Source: Tersicoccus mangrovi (GTDB lineage: Bacteria > Actinomycetota > Actinomycetes > Actinomycetales > Micrococcaceae). From it: a DNA stretch of 64,000 nucleotides. The DNA lies in contig NZ_JBAJMW010000006.1 of assembly GCF_036881825.1 (NCBI RefSeq), forward strand, positions 186,001 to 250,000. The letters are read 5' to 3'. Shown here one piece after another: positions 23,927-30,906 of this stretch. The notes under the pieces were generated by a model. The model was not told where the DNA came from. It did not search any database and saw only the letters and a list, made by a program, of their open reading frames with translations. The translations under genes were made by a program, and so were the position numbers. Numbering within the stretch: position 1 is the stretch's first letter; every line of letters begins with the position of its first letter.

Positions 23927-24344
23927 GTTCAGCTCTCCTGGTTCTGCTCGTGTTTGCTCTGGATCCGATCATGCCCGAGGCGCGCCGCTCACCGGCGCGC
24001 CTCGGGCTGGTCCGGGTGAGGAGGGCGCTGATGCGCCGGAGGACATGGCGGTGGTCGCCTGCGGCCGGGGTCGTGCTGGTGAGGTGGTTGACCAGGGTGG
24101 CGAGCGTGCCGATGGCCTCATCGATGACCGGCCGGTCGGACGCGTCCAGCGGCCGGGTGTGGGCGGAGAGGGTCTCGAGGTCGCGCACAATTGCGCTGAA
24201 GCGGCCGGCCGGGGCGTCCTCATCGATGAAGCCGAACCGGCGCACGTCCTCGGCGGACGCCTCGAACTCGTTGCCGTTCTCGAGGCGGACGATCAGCGTG
24301 CCGGAGATGGGCCGGTCGAAGGTGGCGGTGTGCATGGGGCCCAT
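23841..24344 (-). CDS. Paralogue 1 with shared N-terminal domain
   Basis: 167 residues from the motif ATG. The first about 40 residues (ATFDRPISGTLIVRLENGNEF then EDVRRFGF) match the two genes upstream at 24.4 and 25.3 kb. It lacks the HTH segments of those paralogues, and its last about 45 residues are Arg-rich and overlap the DUF1643 gene, suggesting a shifted or truncated end. Start by motif A (ATG-GGC-CCC-ATG), no Shine-Dalgarno sequence. Confidence 0.6.
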   Translation of the reverse strand: MGPMHTATFDRPISGTLIVRLENGNEFEASAEDVRRFGFIDEDAPAGRFSAIVRDLETLSAHTRPLDASDRPVIDEAIGTLATLVNHLTSTTPAAGDHRHVLRRISALLTRTSPRRAGERRASGMIGSRANTSRTRRAEHGDRRRGAPGRGPLRRRRLPVPADPNLG

Positions 24345-24352
24345 GTGTGCGG
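24342..24352 (-). promoter_or_regulatory. Start-site motif A, abutting
   Basis: Exact minus-strand CCGCACACATG with in-frame ATG 24335. Confidence 0.75.
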
Positions 24353-24390
24353 CACCGCGCTCGGCGCAGAACAGGCTCCGGAACGGCCGA

Positions 24391-24422
24391 GCGCGCCGTC
24401 CCCGGTGTGGGTGACGGCGCGC
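24391..24422 (-). terminator. Hairpin between paralogues 2 and 1
   Basis: GCGCGCCGTC (24391-24400) and GACGGCGCGC (24413-24422) form a perfect 10-base-pair stem just after the stop of the gene at 24441. Confidence 0.6.
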
Positions 24423-24440
24423 CCGGATGGAGAGCCTGAA

Positions 24441-25241
24441 TCAGGCGGCCTCCCGCTCCAGCCGCTCCAGCCGATTGACGGCGTTGGTGATGGACTTGAC
24501 GTTGACTCCGAGCTCGGCACCCACCTGCGGCCAGGTCTTGCCCTCCGCGCGCAGCTTCCGAGCCGCCTCGATCATCGCCGCCGGGGTCCCCGCGGGGCTG
24601 AACTTCCTCCCGGTGTCCAGCGCGCGCTCGACCGATGCGCTTGCCACACCGAGCTTGCGGGCGATGTCGGCCACGCTCATGCCCTCGGCGTGCAGCTTCC
24701 GGACGCGGGAGGCGCGCTGGGTGGACAGGGCTGGCTGCCGCCCACCCTTGCCCTTCGGAGCCGATGCGGCGACCTTCTGGGTGCGCTTGGCGGCCAGCTG
24801 GTCGAGCGCTTGCGAGGGCCACAGCTGCGGCGAAGCGTGGGTGGTGAGCAGGCTGGTGAGGTCGGTGAGCAGCTTCTCTGGAGCGGTGGTGGACTCGGAC
24901 TTGAGGTACTGGGACAGGGACAGCAGCCAGGTGTGCACCCCGGTGGCCAGGGCCTCGCCGCCGGCGTCGAGGATGGCCTGCCGGTGGGCGGAGGCCGGGT
25001 CCTGCAGGAGAGGCCCGACGAGGCCGAGGACCTTGCGGCCCAGAAGCTCGTGATCAGCGCTGGCGACGGCAGCCGGTGCAGGCTCGGCGACCGGGGCGGA
25101 GGTGGAGACCTGGTCGATGGGCTGGTAGCCGAAGCGGGCGACGTCCTCGGCGGTGGCCGGCCACTCCTCCCCGTTCTCGAGCTGGACGGCGAGGGTGGCT
25201 TCGATGGGGCGGTCATAGGTTGCGGTGATCATGGCCCCCAT
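24441..25241 (-). CDS. Paralogue 2: shared N-terminal domain plus HTH repeats
   Basis: 263-266 residues. The N-terminal domain (ATYDRPIEATLAVQLENGEEW, AEDVARFGY) is shared with its two neighbours. The C-terminal third has two HTH segments of resolvase/Hin type (VRKLHAEGMSVADIARKLGV and ARKLRAEGKTWPQVGAELGV). It probably binds DNA. Started by motif A with in-frame ATGs at 25241 and 25232 and no Shine-Dalgarno sequence. Confidence 0.7.
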   Translation of the reverse strand: MGAMITATYDRPIEATLAVQLENGEEWPATAEDVARFGYQPIDQVSTSAPVAEPAPAAVASADHELLGRKVLGLVGPLLQDPASAHRQAILDAGGEALATGVHTWLLSLSQYLKSESTTAPEKLLTDLTSLLTTHASPQLWPSQALDQLAAKRTQKVAASAPKGKGGRQPALSTQRASRVRKLHAEGMSVADIARKLGVASASVERALDTGRKFSPAGTPAAMIEAARKLRAEGKTWPQVGAELGVNVKSITNAVNRLERLEREAA

Positions 25242-25249
25242 GTGTGCGG
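25239..25249 (-). promoter_or_regulatory. Start-site motif A, abutting
   Basis: Exact minus-strand CCGCACACATG with in-frame ATG 25232 (ATG-GGG-GCC-ATG). Confidence 0.75.
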
Positions 25250-25276
25250 CGTCGGCCGTCGCTCCCGCACCGGTGC

Positions 25277-25954
25277 TCACGCGGCCACCAGCAGCCGGGC
25301 GATGCTGGCCGCGGGCACGCGGTACAGGTCGGCGATCTGGGTGACGGTGCGGCCCTCACTGTGCAGGCGCCGGGCCTGCCGGACCTGCAGGGGGTCCAGG
25401 ATCTGACGGCCGGACCCGCGCGCGTCGAACAGGTCGGCGATCGCGCCCACCGGGGCGCGCAGCTCCGTCCCGATCTGCAGGAAGCTCAGCCCGGACCGGC
25501 GCAGAGCGACTGCGCGCTGCAGCTCCTGGCCCGTCAGGGGTCGGTCCTCGATGGCCGGGACCGGGCGCTTCCGGGTGGGCGCGGCGGCCGGGGCTGGCAT
25601 GCCCAGGATGTCACCGACGTTGTGGTGGATCGCGGTGAGCAGCCGGTGGGTGCCCTCGTTGAGCTGGTGCCGCTCGACCTGGCCGATCGCCCAGACCAGG
25701 TTGAAGATCTCGGTGGCCACCTGCGTGGGCGAGAGCGGCACCGGCTCCGGATCGGGCTCTGGGGCAGGCTCGGGCGCCGGGTGCTCGAGTGCCGTCATCG
25801 CCTCCGGTTCGGCGGCCGGTGCGGGGCTGGTGGGGGTGTAGCCGAAGCGGGCCAGGTCCGCCTCGTCGGCGGGCCAGTCGTGCCCGTCCTCGAGGTGGAC
25901 GTGCAAGGTGGCGGTGACGGGGCGGGGATAGGTGACGGCGGTCATGGGGCCCAT
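25277..25954 (-). CDS. Paralogue 3: shared N-terminal domain plus HTH repeats
   Basis: About 225 residues. N-terminal VTYPRPVTATLHVHLEDGHDW and ADLARFGY mark the shared domain. A Pro/Glu-rich linker (about 50-75) follows, then a helical middle and two C-terminal HTH segments (RSGLSFLQIGTELRAPVGAI and SEGRTVTQIADLYRVPAASI). Same motif start (25954/25945) as its paralogues, so the three appear to have been duplicated with their control element. Confidence 0.7.
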   Translation of the reverse strand: MGPMTAVTYPRPVTATLHVHLEDGHDWPADEADLARFGYTPTSPAPAAEPEAMTALEHPAPEPAPEPDPEPVPLSPTQVATEIFNLVWAIGQVERHQLNEGTHRLLTAIHHNVGDILGMPAPAAAPTRKRPVPAIEDRPLTGQELQRAVALRRSGLSFLQIGTELRAPVGAIADLFDARGSGRQILDPLQVRQARRLHSEGRTVTQIADLYRVPAASIARLLVAA

Positions 25955-25962
25955 GTGTGCGG
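25952..25962 (-). promoter_or_regulatory. Start-site motif A, abutting
   Basis: Exact minus-strand CCGCACACATG with in-frame ATG 25945 (ATG-GGC-CCC-ATG). Confidence 0.75.
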
Positions 25963-25973
25963 CACCGCCGGCC

Positions 25974-26459
25974 TCACCCGTCGGCCGGGACCGGCTCCCA
26001 CTGGACGGGCGCACCGCGTCGGACGACGATCCAGTCGGTGACGGCGCTGCGGTTCTTCGCGCGTGCCGCGCAGCGGGCCTGGGCGAGGCTGATGTGCGGG
26101 TGCACCTTCTCGGGCTGGGAGGCGCGGGCGATGCCGTACTGGTAGCGGGCCGCCCCGGGCGCGACGGCCTCGGTGGTGGGGGCGGGCATATACACCTGCT
26201 CGAACTCCTCGATCGGGACCAGTTCGTGGCTGGCGACCGTCCCGTCGGGTCCGATCTGCTCGAGGAGGACGATGTCACAGACCCTGGCGGTGAGCCGGTG
26301 GCCGTAGCGCATGAACGAGTAGGTGCCCGTGGCGAAGGGCTCGTCCCGGTAGGTGTCCCACCAGTACGCCAGGGCGGCCGCGTCGTCCAGGCGCGTGGCG
26401 CGGGATGCCAGTGCCGGGCGGGGGACGTAGGTCCCGTCGAAGATGCTCATGCACCCCAT
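25974..26459 (-). CDS. Hypothetical protein
   Basis: 158-161 residues beginning MSIFDGTYVPRP. A mixed alpha/beta soluble protein with an EEFEQVYMPAP block in the middle and a basic C-terminal third (ARCAARAKNRSAVTDW). No recognised family. Motif A start with in-frame ATGs 26459 and 26450. Confidence 0.6.
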   Translation of the reverse strand: MGCMSIFDGTYVPRPALASRATRLDDAAALAYWWDTYRDEPFATGTYSFMRYGHRLTARVCDIVLLEQIGPDGTVASHELVPIEEFEQVYMPAPTTEAVAPGAARYQYGIARASQPEKVHPHISLAQARCAARAKNRSAVTDWIVVRRGAPVQWEPVPADG

Positions 26460-26467
26460 GTGTGCGG
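26457..26467 (-). promoter_or_regulatory. Start-site motif A, abutting
   Basis: Exact minus-strand CCGCACACATG with in-frame ATG 26450 (ATG-GGG-TGC-ATG). Confidence 0.75.
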
Positions 26468-26478
26468 CAGCGCACACC

Positions 26479-27078
26479 TCAGTCGCGGCGGACCCGCTTC
26501 TGGCTGGGCCACAGGGTGCTCCAGTGGTCGTAGCCGCCGGCGTGGGCGAGGTGGATGGCCAGGTTGGCGCAGGCGACGGCGTCCTCACCGGCGTCGTGGT
26601 GCCCGAAGTCGGGCAGGCCCAGGTGGTCGACGAGCGTGTTCAGCCGGTACGAGGCCAGGCCGGGGAGCCGGTGCTTGGCCAGGGTGTGGGTGCACAGGTA
26701 GGCGAAGTCGGGGGCGGCCAGGCCGAGCGCCTCGGAGCCCTGCACGATCACGGAGCGCTCCACCGAGACGTTGTGCCCGACCAGGGGCAGGTCACCGGTG
26801 AAGCGGACCAGCCGGTCCAGGATGTCGCCGAAGTGCGGGGCGCCGACCAGGTCGCGGGCGGTGATGCCGTGGATCGCCACGTTGCGGTGCCCGAACTCGC
26901 GGTGACCCGGGGGAGGGGTCACGTAGGAGGTGAACGTCTTGGTGATCACCCCGTCCAGGACTTTCGCCACCCCGATCTGGCACACGGAGGCGCGCTTGGG
27001 GTTGGCGGTCTCGAAGTCGATGGCCACGAAGTCCAGGCCCGGGATCGTGACCGGCTCGGCGGCCAGGGCGGTGGACAT
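26479..27078 (-). CDS. DnaQ-like DEDDh 3'-5' exonuclease
   Basis: 199 residues. Exo I is AIDFETA with Asp and Glu, Exo II is VGHNVSVERSVI, and Exo III is HHDAGEDAVA with the final Asp and preceding His (DEDDh type). The family removes nucleotides from 3' ends as a proofreading or standalone exonuclease. ATG 27078 is chosen for its Shine-Dalgarno sequence (GAGGAGT). The motif A copy 87 bases upstream opens a longer in-frame reading frame (about 29 extra residues) that lacks domain character. Confidence 0.8.
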   Translation of the reverse strand: MSTALAAEPVTIPGLDFVAIDFETANPKRASVCQIGVAKVLDGVITKTFTSYVTPPPGHREFGHRNVAIHGITARDLVGAPHFGDILDRLVRFTGDLPLVGHNVSVERSVIVQGSEALGLAAPDFAYLCTHTLAKHRLPGLASYRLNTLVDHLGLPDFGHHDAGEDAVACANLAIHLAHAGGYDHWSTLWPSQKRVRRD

Positions 27079-27165
27079 CGCGGTACTCCTCAGACGGGGC
27101 GGTGACGTTGGCGGCAGACCCGCCAGGGGCTCTTGGGGCGCTCCCCGGCAGGTCCGCGTGCACCC

Positions 27166-27176
27166 CATGTGTGCGG
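27166..27176 (-). promoter_or_regulatory. Start-site motif A, leader type
   Basis: Exact minus-strand CCGCACACATG, 87 bases before the exonuclease ATG and in frame with it. Confidence 0.65.
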
Positions 27177-27214
27177 CAGGCCCAGCCTCCCGCGCACAGA
27201 CGGTGCGGGCCGGG

Positions 27215-27394
27215 TCAGTGGTGCTGCAGCTGGGCCGGGGTGCGCTCGGCCAGGTAGGCGGCCGCCCGCTCCCGGGCGCGCACGCGCACCTCGGCGCGGC
27301 GGCGGGAGATGAGCACGACGGCGACGGCGAGCAGGACGAACGCGGCGAAGATCGGCGCGGCGAACGCGACGTAGAACGAGACCAGGGACCCCAT
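27215..27394 (-). CDS. Small single-span membrane protein
   Basis: 59 residues: a hydrophobic N-terminal helix (VSFYVAFAAPIFAAFVLLAV) followed by an Arg-rich cytoplasmic tail (ISRRRAEVRVRARERAAA). ATG 27394 has TAGCGT seven bases upstream, so a leaderless transcript is likely. Role unknown. Confidence 0.6.
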   Translation of the reverse strand: MGSLVSFYVAFAAPIFAAFVLLAVAVVLISRRRAEVRVRARERAAAYLAERTPAQLQHH

Positions 27395-27401
27395 GGACGG
27401 G

Positions 27402-27407
27402 ACGCTA
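27402..27407 (-). promoter_or_regulatory. Leaderless -10 box (TAGCGT)
   Basis: Minus-strand TAGCGT seven bases before ATG 27394. Confidence 0.5.
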
Positions 27408-27518
27408 CCGGCGCCGGCGACGGCACGCCCGTCGTGTCCGGTAACGATCGCGTACCGGCAGCGCCCCGGACCGGCGAGAGGCCAGTCACGACCGGCCCAG
27501 GGCGCCGCCGTTGCCCGG

Positions 27519-27530
27519 GGACATGCGTAG
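27519..27530 (-). promoter_or_regulatory. Start-site motif C
   Basis: Exact minus-strand CTACGCATGTCC, about 125 bases before the small membrane protein gene and just after the stop of the next upstream gene. Its own ATG opens only a 12-codon frame. Confidence 0.5.
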
Positions 27531-27551
27531 ACCCAGGGCTCGTGGGCGGTC

Positions 27552-27893
27552 TCAGACGGCCCGGCCGGAGATGTAGCCGGCGTACAGCTCCCGGTCCGTC
27601 GGCACGACGTCCCAGACGATGAACGCCAGGACCGCGGCGCACACCAGGTTGCACACCACCTCCGGTCCCACCGGCAGCGGAACCCCCGTGAGCATCGGGG
27701 CAGCCACCCTCGCCAGCAGCGACCCGCCGACCAGGGAGATCGGCACCGACAGGGCGATCAGCAGCCCCGAGATCAGGTAGCGGACCTGGTTGTTGATCTG
27801 CCCTGACGTGCGCAGCGCGTACACCAGCGACCAGACCGCCAGCAGCGCCAGGACACCGCCGAGGCCGACGGTGGCGATGATGGCCCAGACCAT
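27552..27893 (-). CDS. Small membrane protein with three predicted spans
   Basis: 113 residues, with hydrophobic stretches at about 2-24, 38-58 and 80-96. ATG 27893 has a GGAAGG Shine-Dalgarno sequence. Motif C lies 37 bases upstream and in frame with the start. Function unknown; together with the 59-residue protein it may form a small membrane module. Confidence 0.6.
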   Translation of the reverse strand: MVWAIIATVGLGGVLALLAVWSLVYALRTSGQINNQVRYLISGLLIALSVPISLVGGSLLARVAAPMLTGVPLPVGPEVVCNLVCAAVLAFIVWDVVPTDRELYAGYISGRAV

Positions 27894-27929
27894 GGGGATC
27901 CTTCCGGGTTCGACGACGAGCTCGGCGGG

Positions 27930-27941
27930 GGACATGCGTAG
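27930..27941 (-). promoter_or_regulatory. Start-site motif C, leader type
   Basis: Exact minus-strand CTACGCATGTCC, 36 bases before ATG 27893. Confidence 0.6.
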
Positions 27942-27997
27942 ACGGCCCACCGGCGAATGAGGACAGGGCAGCTTGGCGTCGACCGATAACGTGGATG

Positions 27998-28008
27998 CCG
28001 CACACATG
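27998..28008 (+). promoter_or_regulatory. Start-site motif A before hsdM, leader type
   Basis: Exact CCGCACACATG, 65 bases before GTG 28074. A TAACGT box lies 6 bases further upstream, so a host-type promoter overlaps here. A Shine-Dalgarno sequence (AGGAGAACAGG) is present. Confidence 0.65.
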
Positions 28009-28073
28009 GTGGACGAACATCGACCACCAGCGGCGCCGGCGCGGCCGACGGCCATCAGGAGAACAGGACGAGC

Positions 28074-29591
28074 GTGACGCTTTCATCCACCGAAGCCGGG
28101 CACTTGACCCAGCAGCAGCTCGAGTCGACCCTCTGGGCGGCCGCCAATGCTCTGCGCGGGCCCGTCGACCCGGGCGACTTCAAGGCTTACGTCTTCCCCG
28201 TCCTGTTCTTCAAGTGGATCTCCGACAACTGGGACCACGAGCACGCCGAAGCCGTCGACGCCCTTGGCGAGGACATCACCGCCGAGGTCGAGGCCGAGTT
28301 CCACACCTTCACCCTTCCCGACGGGTGTCACTGGGCTGACGTCATCGGCACCGCCCAGAACACCGGCGTCAAGCTCGACTGGGCGCTGCAGCGCATCCAG
28401 ACCGCCAACCCCGACACCCTCCGAGGCGTCTTCGGCGACGTCCAGTGGGCCAACACCGAGCGCCTCCCCCAGTCGGCGCTGATGGCGTTGCTGAACACCT
28501 TCCAGGGCGTGCGCCTGGACCCCGACTCCGTCAACGGCGACATGCTCGGCTCCGCCTACGAGTACCTGCTGCGCGAGTTCGCCGAGGCGTCGGGGAAGAA
28601 AGCCGGGGAGTTCTTCACCCCGCGCCACGTCGTCCACCTGCTCGTTCAGCTGCTCGACCCCCGCCCTGGGGACGAGATCGCCGACCCGGCCTGCGGGTCC
28701 GGGGGCATGCTGATCGAAACGGCCCTGGCCGTCCGTGAGGCCGGCGGCAACCCGAACACGCTGCGCCTGAACGGTCAGGAGATCAACCTGACCACCAGTG
28801 CGATCGCCAAGATGAACCTCTACCTGCACGACCTGGAGGACTTCACCATCGTCCGCGGCGACACCTTCCGGGAGCCCAAGCTGCTGTACGGGGCGCGGCT
28901 GAAGCGGTTCGACGTGGTGATCGCCAATCCGCCGTTCAGCCTGCAGAACTGGGGCGCCGACACCTGGGCCACCGACCCCTACGGTCGCTCCACGTTCGGG
29001 GTGCCGCCGGCCAACAACGGCGACTTCGCCTGGATCGAGCACATGCTCACCACCATGAAGCCGGGCACCGGCCGCGTCGGCGTCGTCATGCCCCATGGCG
29101 TCCTGTTCCGCGGTCAGGGAGCCGGCAAGATCCGCGAGGAGATCCTCAAATCCGACCTGCTCGAGGCCGTCATCGGGCTGCCCAACAACCTGTTCTACTC
29201 CACCTCCATCCCCGTCTGCCTGCTCATCTTCCGCGCCACCAAGCCGCTGGACCGGGCCGGTCGCGTGCTGATGGTCGACGCGTCCAAGCGGTTCGTGCCC
29301 GGCAAGAACCAGAACACCATGAGCGAGGACGACGTCGAGGCGATCAGCGCCGCCTACCACCGCGGCGAAGACGTCGACGGGGAAGGCGGCCTCAGCCTCC
29401 GCCTGGTCGACCTGGACGAGATCGCAGGCAACGGGTACGACCTGAACATCGGCCGATACCTGCGAGCCGAGACCGCCGCCGAGGCCAACGTCGAGGAGGC
29501 CCTGCTCGCCTACCAGGAGGCCCGCGAGAAGCTCGCGACCGCCGAGTCGGTCCTCGCCGAGAAGCTGAAGGCGGCCGGGTTCAATGCGTGA
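28074..29591 (+). CDS. hsdM: Type I restriction-modification methyltransferase subunit HsdM
   Basis: 505 residues. The N-terminal HsdM_N helical domain is followed by the N6-adenine methyltransferase core, with motif I DPACGSGGM and motif IV NPPF. It methylates adenine in the recognition sequence set by HsdS using S-adenosylmethionine and forms the M2S complex. GTG 28074 has AGGAGAACAGG upstream. The stop overlaps the hsdS start by eight bases. Full length for the family. The promoter region carries the replicon's own motif, so the system appears wired into replicon control. Confidence 0.93.
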   Translation: MTLSSTEAGHLTQQQLESTLWAAANALRGPVDPGDFKAYVFPVLFFKWISDNWDHEHAEAVDALGEDITAEVEAEFHTFTLPDGCHWADVIGTAQNTGVKLDWALQRIQTANPDTLRGVFGDVQWANTERLPQSALMALLNTFQGVRLDPDSVNGDMLGSAYEYLLREFAEASGKKAGEFFTPRHVVHLLVQLLDPRPGDEIADPACGSGGMLIETALAVREAGGNPNTLRLNGQEINLTTSAIAKMNLYLHDLEDFTIVRGDTFREPKLLYGARLKRFDVVIANPPFSLQNWGADTWATDPYGRSTFGVPPANNGDFAWIEHMLTTMKPGTGRVGVVMPHGVLFRGQGAGKIREEILKSDLLEAVIGLPNNLFYSTSIPVCLLIFRATKPLDRAGRVLMVDASKRFVPGKNQNTMSEDDVEAISAAYHRGEDVDGEGGLSLRLVDLDEIAGNGYDLNIGRYLRAETAAEANVEEALLAYQEAREKLATAESVLAEKLKAAGFNA

Positions 29592-30822
29592 CGGCTGGGC
29601 CAGGGTCCCCCTTGGTGATGTTGCGACCCAATGGGTCTCTCCCGTCACGCTGGAGGCGGATCACCAGTACCGCAATCTCGGTGTCCGCTGGTATGCCGAG
29701 GGGACGTTCCTTCGCGAGCCGAAGCGCGGGTCCGAGATCAAGGCGGAGCGGCTATTCCGAGTCCAACCCGGCCAGTTCGTGTACAACCGGCTGTTCGCCT
29801 CGGAGGGATCGTTCGCGCTTGTAGACGCGGCGGACGCTGAGGCTGTCGCATCGAACGAGTTCCCGGTGTTCGATCTTGACGCCGGTCGGATCGTGCCCGA
29901 GTATCTCGCCCTGCACTTCCAACAGCGGGCCGTCTGGGAGCAGGTGGCCGCTGAATGCACGGGTACGACCAAGAGCCGGAAGCGGTGGAAAGAGGCTCAG
30001 TTCTCTGCTCATCGCATCGGTCTGCCGCCGATCACTGAGCAGCGGCGCATCGTTGACCTGATCGGTGCCCTCGACGACACCATCACCGCCGCCGAGGGAA
30101 GACGCACTGCGGCGACGGCGCTGCAGGCGAGCGTGTTGCAGGACTCGATCATGGAGGCAATGGGCGAAGAGAAGCCGCTCGACGCCTTGTTCAGCTACGT
30201 CATCGGCGGGTCATGGGGGAGTGCGCCTGGCGCCGAAGAAGCCGCGGTGACCGCGCTCGGAACCTCCGCGTTCACCGACGCAAGAACCGAGGTGGAACCC
30301 TCCCTCGGTACCCTCCGAAGCCTCTCCCGCAAGCGTGCCGATGCGCGAACCCTCCAGGCCGGCGACATCGTGCTCGAACGCTCGGGCGGCTCGCCCACTC
30401 AGCCGGTTGGCCGGGTGATCCGCATGGCTGAAGACGCCGCCAGTGTCGTGCCGTCAGACTTCATGCGGCTGCTCCGACCGAACTCAGAGATCGTGGACCC
30501 GAGTTTCGCCTTCTGGCTCATGTGGAGCAGCTACGAGGCCGGCCGCGCCGCGCCATACCAGAAGTTCACCACCGGCATCCGAAACCTGAACATCCCGAAC
30601 TACCTCGCCAACGAGACGATTCGCGTGCCAAGCCGCGAAGAGCAGCAGCGGATCAGCGCGCTGGGCGATGCCCTGCTCGAAGATGTCCGGGCCGCGTCCG
30701 CCGTCCGGCAGTCTCTGGAAGACTCCCGCACCGAGCTCCTGTCCGCGTTGCTCTCCGGCGAGCACGAGATCCCGGCGGCGTACGACGAGCTGATGGGTCA
30801 GGCCAGCGACGCCGCAGCGTGA
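29584..30822 (+). CDS. hsdS: Type I restriction specificity subunit HsdS
   Basis: 412 residues, normal length, with two target-recognition domains separated by a conserved helix (PPITEQRRIVDLIGALDDTI near 145-165, with the second PSREEQQRISALGDALLEDV near 350). HsdS decides the bipartite DNA site. Codon use is less GC-rich than in hsdM and hsdR, which is usual for recombining recognition domains. Start ATG 29584 overlaps hsdM. It ends 84 bases before hsdR. Confidence 0.92.
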   Translation: MRDGWARVPLGDVATQWVSPVTLEADHQYRNLGVRWYAEGTFLREPKRGSEIKAERLFRVQPGQFVYNRLFASEGSFALVDAADAEAVASNEFPVFDLDAGRIVPEYLALHFQQRAVWEQVAAECTGTTKSRKRWKEAQFSAHRIGLPPITEQRRIVDLIGALDDTITAAEGRRTAATALQASVLQDSIMEAMGEEKPLDALFSYVIGGSWGSAPGAEEAAVTALGTSAFTDARTEVEPSLGTLRSLSRKRADARTLQAGDIVLERSGGSPTQPVGRVIRMAEDAASVVPSDFMRLLRPNSEIVDPSFAFWLMWSSYEAGRAAPYQKFTTGIRNLNIPNYLANETIRVPSREEQQRISALGDALLEDVRAASAVRQSLEDSRTELLSALLSGEHEIPAAYDELMGQASDAAA

Positions 30823-30869
30823 CACCTCTGGTGGGGATCGTCTGCGCATGCTCCCGGGCGGTGAGCACA

Positions 30870-30875
30870 TAGGCT
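30870..30875 (+). promoter_or_regulatory. Possible -10 box before hsdR (TAGGCT)
   Basis: TAGGCT 31 bases before ATG 30907, in the 84-base gap after hsdS. It could give hsdR its own transcript. Confidence 0.35.
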
Positions 30876-30906
30876 GACCGGGAGTGTGACCTGCGACGAC
30901 GGGGGA

